Part shown: positions 13,001 through 26,100 of the stretch, piece after piece
Layout of the letters: the number at the start of each line of letters is the position of its first letter
How positions within the stretch are numbered: position 1 is the stretch's first letter
Assembly (NCBI GenBank): GCA_029962745.1
Contig: CM057153.1
Location: 38,655,667 to 38,719,666, forward strand
Length of the DNA: 64,000 nucleotides
Direction: 5' to 3'
DNA from: Echinometra lucunter
Taxonomy: Eukaryota; Echinodermata; Echinoidea; Camarodonta; Echinometridae
Made by a program: the position numbers and the translations under genes
The notes under the pieces: model-generated
The model's database searches: none
The model's input: the letters and a program-made list of their open reading frames with translations, nothing else
Told to the model about the DNA's origin: nothing

Positions 13001-16000
13001 AGGGTTCTTCATAATATAAAGAACCCTTTTAGCATAGAACCTTATACTGGTCCATTCCCTCAAAAACATTTTTTCTAATATTAAACAGCACTGTGTTTTG
13101 GTTTCTTTATTGGTTTCTGTTCTGTACATGGTAATGATAGGACAGGAAAAATGATCTGAATATTATTTGAATTCACCGTCATACAACAAAGCTTTAACCT
13201 TATCAAAAAGAATACTTACCATTCTTACCGCTGGATCCGCCACCTGAAAAGGAAGCAAAATACCCGAAACCAAAAGGAATTTCGTTAATAGCTATCTTCT
13301 TACAAGATCCTCAATTCTGAAACACATCCGTTGTAATTATTTTACTGTGGCAATGAAAATTCAAATTGTTTAAGAACTCTTGATAAGGCCAAAGCAATAT
13401 CAAAACACAAACAAAACAAAACAAAACAAAAATCATATGCGCATACACACACTTGTTTGGAGCCAAGGGATGTTTTTCCAACATCTATACTGAATATAAT
13501 ATCCCTGGATATTTTAAGTCATTTGTCATGTTTGTGAGATAATTATGGGCTATCTACGGACTGGTCTATTCACGTATCATTTAATACGATGTTGTAAGAT
13601 TAAACAACACTTTGACTTGATATCCTTTATTGGTTTTCTTGAGTATTAATAAATGATCTAAGTTTTATTTGGATTCAGCGACATAAAAGAAATCTTTCCG
13701 AACTTATTACAAAGAATAATTACCACTGCTTGATCCGCCACCTAGCAAGCAAAAGAAAAGACATTTCGTTTATAGCTATCTTCTTAAAAACACGCCATAC
13801 ACTCTTATAACTGTATAAAAAATAGTGCTGATTAATGAACCTTTTATCATGTTTATTGTCTTACATTTGAAACCATTAGTAATTCTTCAGAGAACAATAG
13901 CCTATAAAGGTTCTCTAAAGCGTTTTAAAGGGTCTTCGGAACCACAAATGGTTGCACAAGGAAGCTTTTAGGGTTCTTCTAAAGAACCCTTTTAGCATAG
14001 AACCTTATACTGGTCTATTCCCTCAAAAACATTTTTTCTAATATTAAACAGCACTGTGTTTTGGTTTCTTTATTGGTTTCTGTTCTGTACATGGTAATGA
14101 TAGGACAAGAAAAATGATCTGAATATTATTTAAATTCACCGTTCATACCTTATCAAAAAGAATACTTACCATTCTTACCGCTGGATCCGCCACCTGAAAA
14201 GGAAGCAAAATACCCGAAACCAAAAGGAATTTCGTTAATAGCTATCTTCTTACAAAATCCTCAATTCTGAAACACATCCGATGTAATCATTTTACTGTGG
14301 CAATGAAAATTCACATTGTTTAAGAACTCCTTAAAAAAGCCAAAGCAATATCAAAACACAAACAAAACAAAACAAAACAAAACAAAATCATATGCGCATA
14401 CACACTTTTGTTTGGAGCCAAGGGATGTTTTTCCAACGTCTATACTGAATATAATATCTCTGGATATTTTAAGTCATTTGCCAGGTTTGTGACATAATTA
14501 CGGGCTATCTACGGACTGGTCTATTCACGGATCATTTAAAACGATGTTGTAATATTAAACAACACTTTGACTTAATTTCCTTTAGTGGTCTTGTTGAGTA
14601 ATGATAAATGATCTAAGTTTTATTTGGATTCAGCGACATAAAAGAAATCTTTCCGAACTTATTACAAAGAATAATTACCACTGCTTGATCCGCCACCTAG
14701 CAAGCAAAAGAAGAGACATTTCGTTTATAGCTATCTTCTTACAAACACGCCATACACTCTTATAACTGTATAAAAATAGTGCTGATTAATGAAACTTTTA
14801 TCATGTTTATTGTCTTACATTTGAAACCATTAGTAATTCTTCAGAGAACAATAGCCTATAAAAATGATAAAGGTTCTCTAAAGCGTTTTAAAGGGTCTTC
14901 GGAACCACAAATGGTTGCACAAGGAAGCTTTTAGGGTTCTTCATAATATAAAGAACCCTTTTAGCATAAAACCTTATACTGGTCAATTCCCTCAAAACAT
15001 TTTTTCTAATATTAAACAGCACTGTGTTTTGGTTTCTTTATTGGTTTCTGTTCTGTACATGGTAATGATAGGACAGGAAAAATGATCTGAATATTATTTG
15101 AATTCACCGTCATACAACAAAGCTTTACACCTTATCAAAAAGAATACTTACCATTCTTACCGCTGGATCCGCCACCTGAAAAGGAAGCAAAATACCCGAA
15201 ACCAAAAGGAATTTCGTTAATAGCTATCTTCTTACAAGATCCTCAATTCTGAAACACATCCGTTGTAATTATTTTACTGTGGCAATGAAAATTCAAATTG
15301 TTTAAGAACTCTTTGATAAGGCCAAAGCAATATCAAAACACAAACAAAACAAAACAAAACAAAAATCATATGCGCATACACACACTTGTTTGGAGCCAAG
15401 GGATATTTTTCCAACATCTATACTGAATATTATATCCCTGGATATTTTAAGTCATTTGTCATGTTTGTGAGATAATTATGGGCTATCTACGGACTGGTCT
15501 ATTCACGTATCATTTAATACGATGTTGTAAGATTAAACAACACTTTGACTTGATATCCTTTATTGGTTTTCTTGAGTATTAATAAATGATCTAAGTTTTA
15601 TTTGGATTCAGCGACATAAAAGAAATCTTTCCGAACTTATTACAAAGAATAATTACCACTGCTTGATCCGCCACCTAGCAAGCAAAAGAAAAGACATTTC
15701 GTTTATAGCTATCTTCTTAAAAACACGCCATACACTCTTATAACTGTATAAAAATAGTGCTGATTAATGAACCTTTTATCATGTTTATTGTCTTACATTT
15801 GAAACCATTAGTAATTCTTCAGAGAACAATAGCCTATAAAGGTTCTCTAAAGCGTTTTAAAGAGTCTTCGGCACCACAAATGGTTGCACAAGGAAGCTTT
15901 TAGGGTTCTTCTAAAGAACCCTTTTAGCATAGAACCTTATACTGGTCTATTCCCTCAAAAACATTTTTTCTAATATTAAACAGCACTGTGTTTTGGTTTC

Positions 16001-19000
16001 TTTATTGGTTTCTGTTCTGTACATGGTAATGATAGGACAAGAAAAATGATCTGAATATTATTTAAATTCACCGTTCATACCTTATCAAAAAGAATACTTA
16101 CCATTCTTACCGCTGGATCCGCCACCTGAAAAGGAAGCAAAATACCCGAAACCAAAAGGAATTTCGTTAATAGCTATCTTCTTACAAGATCCTCAATTCT
16201 GAAACACATCCGTTGTAATTATTTTACTGTGGCAATGAAAATTCACATTGTTTAAGAACTCCTTAATAAAGCCAAAGCAATATCAAAACACAAACAAAAC
16301 AAAACAAAACAAAACAAAATCATATGCGCATACACACTTTTGTTTGGAGCCAAGGGATGTTTTTCCAACGTCTATACTGAATATAATATCTCTGGATATT
16401 TTAAGTCATTTGCCAGGTTTGTGACATAATTACAGGCTATCTACGGACTGGTCTATTCACGGATCATTTAAAACGATGTTGTAATATTAAACAACACTTT
16501 GACTTAATTTCCTTTAGTGGTCTTGTTGAGTAATGATAAATGATCTAAGTTTTATTTGGATTCAGCGACATAAAAGAAATCTTTCCGAACTTATTACAAA
16601 GAATAATTACCACTGCTTGATCCGCCACCTAGCAAGCAAAAGAAGAGACATTTCGTTTATAGCTATCTTCTTACAAACACGCCATACACTCTTATAACTG
16701 TATAAAAAATAGTGCTGATTAATGAAACTTTTATCATGTTTATTGTCTTACATTTGAAACCATTAGTAATTCTTCAGAGAACAATAGCCTATAAAATGAT
16801 AAAGGTTCTCTGAAGCGTGTTAAAGGGTCTTCGGAACCACAAATGGTTGCACAAGGAAGCTTTTAGGGTTCTTCATATATAAAGAACCCTTTTAGCATAG
16901 AACCTTATACTGGTCCATTCCCTCAAAACATTTTTTCTAATATTAAACAGCACTGTGTTTTGGTTTCTTTATTGGTTTCTGTTCTGTACATGGTAATGAT
17001 AGGACAAGAAAAATGATCTGAATATTATTTAAATTCACCGTTCATACCTTATCAAAAAGAATACTTACCATTCTTACCGCTGGATCCGCCACCTGAAAAG
17101 GAAGCAAAATACCCGAAACCAAAAGGAATTTCGTTAATAGCTATCTTCTTACAAAATCCTCAATTCTGAAACACATCCGATGTAATCATTTTTGCTGTGG
17201 CAATGAAAATTCACATTGTTTAAGAACTCCTTAATAAAGCCAAAGCAATATCAAAACACAAACAAAACAAAACAAAACAAAACAAAATCATATGCGCATA
17301 CACACTTTTGTTTGGAGCCAAGGGATGTTTTTCCAACGTCTATACTGAATATAATATCTCTGGATATTTTAAGTCATTTGCCAGGTTTGTGACATAATTA
17401 CAGGCTATCTACGGACTGGTCTATTCACGGATCATTTAAAACGATGTTGTAATATTAAACAACACTTTGACTTAATTTCCTTTAGTGGTCTTGTTGAGTA
17501 ATGATAAATGATCTAAGTTTTATTTGGATTCAGCGACATAAAAGAAATCTTTCCGAACTTATTACAAAGAATAATTACCACTGCTTGATCCGCCACCTAG
17601 CAAGCAAAAGAAGAGACATTTCGTTTATAGCTATCTTCTTACAAACACGCCATACACTCTTATAACTGTATAAAAATAGTGCTGATTAATGAAACTTTTA
17701 TCATGTTTATTGTCTTACATTTGAAACCATTAGTAATTCTTCAGAGAACAATAGCCTATAAAAATGATAAAGGTTCTCTGAAGCGTGTTAAAGGGTCTTC
17801 GGAACCACAAATGGTTGCACAAGGAAGCTTTTAGGGTTCTTCATAATATAAAGAACCCTTTTAGCATAGAACCTTATACTGGTCCATTCCCTCAAAACAT
17901 TTTTTCTAATATTAAACAGCACTGTGTTTTGGTTTCTTTATTGGTTTCTGTTCTGTACATGGTAATGATAGGACAAGAAAAATGATCTGAATATTATTTA
18001 AATTCACCGTTCATACCTTATCAAAAAGAATACTTACCATTCTTACCGCTGGATCCGCCACCTGAAAAGGAAGCAAAATACCCGAAACCAAAAGGAATTT
18101 CGTTAATAGCTATCTTCTTACAAAATCCTCAATTCTGAAACACATCCGATGTAATCATTTTTGCTGTGGCAATGAAAATTCACATTGTTTAAGAACTCCT
18201 TAATAAAGCCAAAGCAATATCAAAACACAAACAAAACAAAACAAAACAAAACAAAATCATATGCGCATACACACTTTGTTTGGAGCCAAGGGATGTTTTT
18301 CCAACGTCTATACTGAATATAATATCTCTGGATATTTTAAGTCATTTGCCAGGTTTGTGACATAATTACAGGCTATCTACGGACTGGTCTATTCACGGAT
18401 CATTTAAAACGATGTTGTAATATTAAACAACACTTTGACTTAATTTCCTTTAGTGGTCTTGTTGAGTAATGATAAATGATCTAAGTTTTATTTGGATTCA
18501 GCGACATAAAAGAAATCTTTCCGAACTTATTACAAAGAATAATTACCACTGCTTGATCCGCCACCTAGCAAGCAAAAGAAGAGACATTTCGTTTATAGCT
18601 ATCTTCTTACAAACACGCCATACACTCTTATAACTGTATAAAAAATAGTGCTGATTAATGAAACTTTTATCATGTTTATTGTCTTACATTTGAAACCATT
18701 AGTAATTCTTCAGAGAACAATAGCCTATAAAAATGATAAAGGTTCTCTGAAGCGTGTTAAAGGGTCTTCGGAACCACAAATGGTTGCACAAGGAAGCTTT
18801 TAGGGTTCTTCATAATATAAAGAACCCTTTTAGCATAGAACCTTATACTGGTCCATTCCCTCAAAACATTTTTTCTAATATTAAACAGCACTGTGTTTTG
18901 GTTTCTTTATTGGTTTCTGTTCTGTACATGGTAATGATAGGACAGGAAAAATGATCTGAATATTATTTGAATTCACCGTCATACAACAAAGCTTTACACC

Positions 19001-22000
19001 TTATCAAAAAGAATACTTACCATTCTTACCGCTGGATCCGCCACCTGAAAAGGAAGCAAAATACCCGAAACCAAAAGGAATTTCGTTAATAGCTATCTTC
19101 TTACAAGATCCTCAATTCTGAAACACATCCGTTGTAATTATTTTACTGTGGCAATGAAAATTCAAATTGTTTAAGAACTCTTTGATAAGGCCAAAGCAAT
19201 ATCAAAACACAAACAAAACAAAACAAAACAAAAATCATATGCGCATACACACACTTGTTTGGAGCCAAGGGATGTTTTTCCAACATCTATACTGAATATA
19301 ATATCCCTGGATATTTTAAGTCATTTGTCATGTTTGTGAGATAATTATGGGCTATCTACGGACTGGTCTATTCACGTATCATTTAATACGATGTTGAAAT
19401 ATTAAACAACACTTTGACTTGATATCCTTTATTGGTTTTCTTGAGTATTAATAAATGATCTAAGTTTTATTTGGATTCAGCGACATAAAAGAAATCTTTC
19501 CGAACTTATTACAAAGAATAATTACCACTGCTTGATCCGCCACCTAGCAAGCAAAAGAAAAGACATTTCGTTTATAGCGATCTTCTTACAAACACGAAAT
19601 ACACTCTTAGGAAAAATAGGGCTAATTAATGAACCTTTTATTGTCTCACATTTGAAACCATTAATAATTCTTTAAAGAGCCACAGCCTATGAAGGTTCTC
19701 TAAAGCGTTTTAAAGGGTTTACAACCCAATGAATGGTCGCACAAGGAACCTTTTAGGGTTCTTTAAAATATAAAGAACCCTTTTAACATAGAACCTTATA
19801 CTGGTCTGTTCACTCAAAACATTTTTTCTAATATTAAACAGCACTGTGTTTTGGCTTTCTTTAATAGTTTCTGTTCTGTACATGGTAATGATAAGACAAG
19901 AAAATGATTGGAATATTATTTGAATTCACCGTCATACAACAAAGCTTTACACCTTATCAAAAAGAATACTTACCATTCTTACCGCTGGATCCGCCACCTG
20001 AAAAGGAAGCAAAATACCCGAAACCAAAAGGAATTTCGTTAATAGCTATCTTCTTACAAGATCCTCAATTCTGAAACACATCCGTTGTAATTATTTTACT
20101 GTGGCAATGAAAATTCAAATTGTTTAAGAACTCTTTGATAAGGCCAAAGCAATATCAAAACACAAACAAAACAAAACAAAACAAAAATCATATGCGCATA
20201 CACACACTTGTTTGGAGCCAACGGATGTTTTTCCAACATCTATACTGAATATAATATCCCTGGATATTTTAAGTCATTTGCCATGTTTGTGAGATAATTA
20301 TGGGCTATCTACGGACTGGTCTATTCACGGATCATTTAATACGATGTTTAAGATTAAACAACACTTTGACTTGATATCCTTTATTGGTTTTGTTGAGTAT
20401 TAATAAATGATCTAAATTTTATTTGGATTCAGCGACATAAAAGAAATCTTTCCTATCTTATTACAAAGAATAATTACCACTGCTTGATCCGCCACCTAGC
20501 AAGCAAAAGAAAAAAAATTCGTTTATAGCGATCTTCTTACAAACACGAAATACACTCTTAGGTAAAATAGGGCTAATTAATGAACCTTTTATTGTCTCAC
20601 ATTTGAAACCATTAATAATTATTTAAAGAGCCACAGCCTATGAAGGTTCTGTAAAGCGTTTTAAAGGGTTTACAACCCAATAAATGGTCGCACAAGGTAC
20701 CTTTTAGGGTTCTTTAAAATACAAAGATCTCTGTTAACATAGAACCTTATACTGGTTTATTCGCTCAAAACATTTTTTCTACTATTAAACAGCACTGTGT
20801 TTTGGCTTTTTTTAATAGTTTCTGTTCTGTACATGGTAATAATAAGACAAGAAAATGATTGGAATATTATTTAAATTCACCGTCATACAACAAAGCTTTA
20901 CACCTTATCAAAAAGAATACTTACCATTCTTACCGCCGGATCCGCTACCTGGAAAGGAAGCAAAATACCCGAAACCAAAAGGAATTTTGTTAATAGCTTT
21001 CTTCTTACAAAATCCTCAAATCTGTAACACATCCGATGTAATCATTTTACTGTGGCAATGAAAATTCAAATTGTTTAAGAACGTTTTTAATAAGGTCGAA
21101 GCAATTTCAAAACACAAACATAAAAAAAAAATCACACGCACATACACACGCTTGTTTGGAGCCAAGGAATGCTTTTCCAACGTCTACTGAATATAATATA
21201 TCTCTGGATATTTTAAGTCATTTGTAATGTTTGTGACATAACTATCTACGGACTGGTCTATTCACGGATCATTTAAAACGATGTTGTAATATTAAACAAC
21301 ACCTTGACTTGATTTACTTTAGTGGTTAGTTGAGTATCAAATGATAATGATCTAAGTTTTATTTGGATTCAGCGACATAAAAGAAATCTTTCCTATCTTA
21401 TTACAAAGAATAATTACCTGCACTGCTTGATCCGCCTCCTAGCAAGCAAAAGAAAAGAAATTTCGTTTATAGCGATCTTCTTACAAACACGCCATACACT
21501 CTCTAAAAAAAGTGCTGATTAATGAACTTTTTATTTTCCCACATTTTGAAGCCATTAATATTTCTACAAAGAACCGTAGCCTATGAAGTTTGTTTAAAAG
21601 GGTCTTCGGAACCATAAAAGGTCGCACAAGGAACCTTTTAGAGTTCTTTAAAGCCAGAGTGAACTGGCACCCTTCTATGGGATTTTTAAATAGCGCCCTC
21701 TCAGTCCTAAACTACTGATTTTTTTCCCCTTTTTGCTCCCAGCATGCTCTATTCTGATCAATAAGAGCTTTATATTTCGAGTAACATTTGTTAAAATGTA
21801 TTTGTGTTCATACTAAGGAAATTCACGAGAAGCCACAAAGGATATAATGTTTCTAAGAGTCTCTGGTTTTGAATAGGCATAAGTTGGCGCTGTTGTAAAT
21901 ACATCATAATAAGGGTCAGTTATCTGTTGCTTTAAATATAAAGATCTCTTTTAACATAGAACGTTATACTGGTCTATTCATGCTAAACATTTTTTTCTAA

Positions 22001-23086
22001 TATTAAACAGCACAGTGTTTTTGGTTTCTTTATTGGTTTTTGCTCTGTACATGGTAATGATGAGACAAGAAAATGATTTGAATGTTATTTGGATTCACCG
22101 TCATACAACAAAGCTTCACACCTTATCAAAAAGAATACATACCACTCTTACCGCCGGATCCGCCACCTGGAAAGGAAGCAAAATACCCGAAAAGGTTCTC
22201 TAAAGCGTTTTAAAGGGTCTTCGGAACCATAAATAGTCGCACAAAGAACCTTTTAGGGTTCTTCAAAATATAAAGAACCCTTTTAACATAGAACCTTATA
22301 CTGGTCTTTTCACTCAAAACATTTTTTCTTATATCAAACAGCACTGTGTTTTTGGTTTTCTTTATTGGTTTCTGTTCTGTACATGGTAATGATAAGAACA
22401 AGAAAATGATGATGTACATTTTATTTGGATTCAACGTCATAAAAAGTCTTTCCTATCTTATTACAAAGAATACTAATCACTGTTGCTGCCAGATCCGCCG
22501 GATCCGATTTTGGAAAAAACTGTTATAGCATTTGATATGAACATTCAAACATGTAAAATCTTAATGATCGAAGTTCCGAACAATCGTACAAATACTAAAA
22601 TCGAAATTCCAGGCTATTGTGAGCCTCCCTGTAGGAATCAAAGCGAATTCAATTCCGAATCGCAGTGACGTCATAGCAATCTTGCGATCGGCTGCGATTT
22701 GAAGCCGTTATGGCCTTCACTCCGACCACATGGCTCGCAGTTAACCAAAATTTCGATTTCAGTATTCCTATCATTGATCCGAACTTCAAATAAGATAATT
22801 TTGCGTGCTTAAACTTTCATTTTAATTCAAAATGCCATTTGTTCGAAAATCGGATCGCAGTCGGATCGTATAGTGTGCGGTGGGCTTAACACGCAAGTAA
22901 ATGAGTCCTCGACATTTTTAGGCGCAGTTACGTCATTGCCTTTCAAATTTTATAATAAGTTTTGCACACAAAAAGGGCTTTAAAACCCCCCGCGGTTTCC
23001 TTCCTCATAAGTAGTCCATATATCAAACACATGCACAATTATTATTACTTTTGTTATTGTTGATATTAGTATCATTATTGCTATAA

Positions 23087-23117
<31 letters not shown>

Positions 23118-26100
23118 CATTATTATTATTTTATTATCATTATTTTATTATCATCATTATTACCCCATTTTTTCGGGTACAGTAATGACTTATTTGCCAA
23201 ACTGCTTTGCTGATTTTCTCTTAATGTTTTTTTCAAAGATCATTTAGTAAATTGGATTAAATAATACAAAATAAAATACTCCCTACCGCTGCTGCTTCCA
23301 CCGCCGCCTCCTAAGCAAGACAAAAGAAAAAAAATAGAAAGAATGCAAACTTCAAAGAAATCTTGTTATTATGACTACGTTGCACAGTCGCCCGTATCTA
23401 AAACATTATTTATTTTTCAATTCACGACTGTGAGTACTAGGTGTTAAAAAGCACTTTTGGTTGTCGATAACTTGCAAGTTATGAATTGTATTAAACTGAG
23501 ACTTTTAGATATTTAAACTGAAAGACGTCAATTGTTGTTTTCTTGTTGTTGTTTGTTTACATTTCTTTGCATATCATTCTTAAAACAATGCTCTCAATAT
23601 CTTAGTACATCTCCCAGTTAAAGATCGTATGCTCGATCTGTAATGAAAATCTACTGCTTGTAGCTGCAGGGCAGCGACTTAACCACCAGGCTATTCTGGT
23701 TCACGGCCAAGTCACAATGAACTTTTCATTACAGATCGAGCATACACTGGGAGTAATGCTGAAAATTGTTTACAAATTATAAAATTCCTACCATAAAGCT
23801 TCTTCAATTACAATCTTAGTTTATTGTAATCATCTCAGAGTACAATAGTTAATGATTGATGATTTATAATTTATTCAATCTCATCCACAATATTTTGTGG
23901 TAATTTGCTTTCCACCAGCATGACTAAATAACAAAGCATTTGATATACATTCAAATACAGTGGAAACACACAATAAACAAAAATAAAAATGGTGTGCATG
24001 GTTTATCGTATACCATTACGTTTATACCTAAACAACATTTCTAAGGATATATATTGTGTAATTATCATGCCCTTTTCCTGTTTGAAAATTAATATGATAT
24101 GATTGTCAGTTTTAAGTTGTATTACAACTTCTTGATAGTCCGTCCACTTTTCAAATGTATCGTTGTAAAGTAATGTCTTTTTCCCCCCTCTTTCGATGTA
24201 CATATAATCTTAATTTATAATTATCATATCTGTATGTATTTTTAATGTTTGTACATGTTTCACTTTTTATGTTTGTTCCTTTAAAAGTGGAAAATAAAGT
24301 TCAAGTTCAAGTTCAATTTTATTATTACTTTTGTTATTGTTGATATCATTGTCATTATTGCTATAATTTTTATTATCATTATTATTATTATTATTATTAT
24401 TATCATCATCATTATTATCCCATTTTTTAGGGTACAGTAATGACTTATTTGCCAAACTGCTTTGCTGATTTTCTCTTAATGGTTTTTCAAAGATCATTTA
24501 GTAAATTGGATTAAATAATACAAAATAAAATACTCCCTACCGCTGCTGCTTCCACCGCCGCCTCCTAAGCAAGACAAAGGAAAAAAATAGAAAGAATGCA
24601 AACTTCAAAGAAATCTTGTTATTATGACTACTTTTCCTGTTTGAAAAGTAATAGTGTTGAGTTCTATTCCCTTTTCTTATTATTTACACCTTCTATTTTC
24701 TCCTTCTTTCTCCGATTTCTCGAAATTCTTTACCCTTCGTTTTCACATAATTTTCCCAACTATATTTCATCATGCAATGCTTGAACAAATTTATTTCCAG
24801 TGCACCTTTTACAAATTAAGTTATGCATTTATCAGAAGTTTTGCTACATATAAACATATATTCAACTTGCTGAATCATCCTGAAACAAGTTATATAGTCT
24901 ACTGAGGCTATGGTCTATACTCCCTTCTGACGAGTTGGTTGAACAAGTATTGTGAGGTGGGTCCAAATGATTTGAGGCAATGACTTCGATTTGCCATTGT
25001 AAAATGTCGGTGAAATTTCAGAGCTCCTCTTTTCAACCTACAGCGTCATGAATCATAATGACTTTGCATTGCAAAAAGGTTGGCAAAAATGGCAGGTACC
25101 ACAGGCAATGGATTTTCGTGTTCTTAATCAATCAATTCATTCGTCGTAGAGAATAGGCCTACTAACCGTTACTGCTGCTGCCGCCTCCTTGTAAGACAAA
25201 ACAAAAACAAAATAAAAACCTTGTTATTATGGTCATGCATTTGCCTCCAAACATTTAGCTTTTACTGCACTACTGTCAATGAAAATTAAGAACTATCAAC
25301 GAAACACTTGGTGCAATATTTGTAAAGCGTTACTTTCAAGTTGTAGGCCCCCTACAAATTTGGAGGCGAACAGAGCAGCTACTGATTCAGATACATAAAG
25401 ATATACCGATCATGCCGATGCATAATTGTTTTCACTCGCTAGCATTTCTCGGTCCAGATTCTAATGAGAAAGATATGACCAATCATTGAATTCCATTACC
25501 CCATTAACACAAATTCTTTTAAGATAAAATTACGAAATGTGATTCTTCTATTAGTATTGCTATCAACAGTTATCTGGAGGGGGATATATGTAATGAATAA
25601 AGTCACAGTGAGAAACTCTCCTTATAAGCCTACAATCAGAATTCTAAAGCATCCTTCTTCAAATTCTTTAACGATGGCTTGTTTGTTAACATGCAAGCTC
25701 TCAACATAAGTTTGTTTTCGTCGCTTGAAAGATCATTTTCATACAGTATCGTATGATACTGTTATTATTACTTTTGCTATTGTTGATATTATTATCATTA
25801 TTGCTATAATTTTTATTATCATCATCATCATTATCATTATAATTATTATTATCATTGTTATCATAATTATCATTATTATTACCCCATTTTTTAGGGCACA
25901 GTAAGGACTTATTTGCCAAACTGCTTTGCTGATTTTCTCTTAATGGTTTTTTCAAATCATTTAGTAAATTGGATTTAATAATACAAAATAAAATACTCCC
26001 TACCGCTGCTGCTTCCACCGCCGCCTCCTAAGCAAGACAAAAGAAAAAAAAATAGAAAGAATGCAAACTTCAAAGAAATCTTGTTATTATGACGTTGCAC

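Larger units (their letters stand above)
23041..25744. repeat. Tandem segmental duplication, copy 1
   Basis: This copy starts with (ATT)n-rich sequence and contains microexons 23287, 24541 and 25167, a 143-bp MITE and a retroelement 3' end. It is directly followed by copy 2 (25762-28816) in the same order and orientation. Confidence 0.85.

Noticed and set aside
17785..18954. Two identical 66-codon plus-strand frames 969 bp apart
   Set aside because: They reflect identical tandem units, not conserved protein. They run antisense through introns and exist only in the youngest copies.
6443..21438. CRISPR-like or satellite-only interpretation of the central array
   Set aside because: The units are nearly 1 kb, spacers are not unique, and each unit carries two short segments with matched splice sites and phase.
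23640..23710. Possible tRNA-like or SINE B-box (CTGGTTCACG) inside the small MITE
   Set aside because: No cloverleaf, A-box or acceptor stem could be drawn. The terminal inverted repeats explain the element better.
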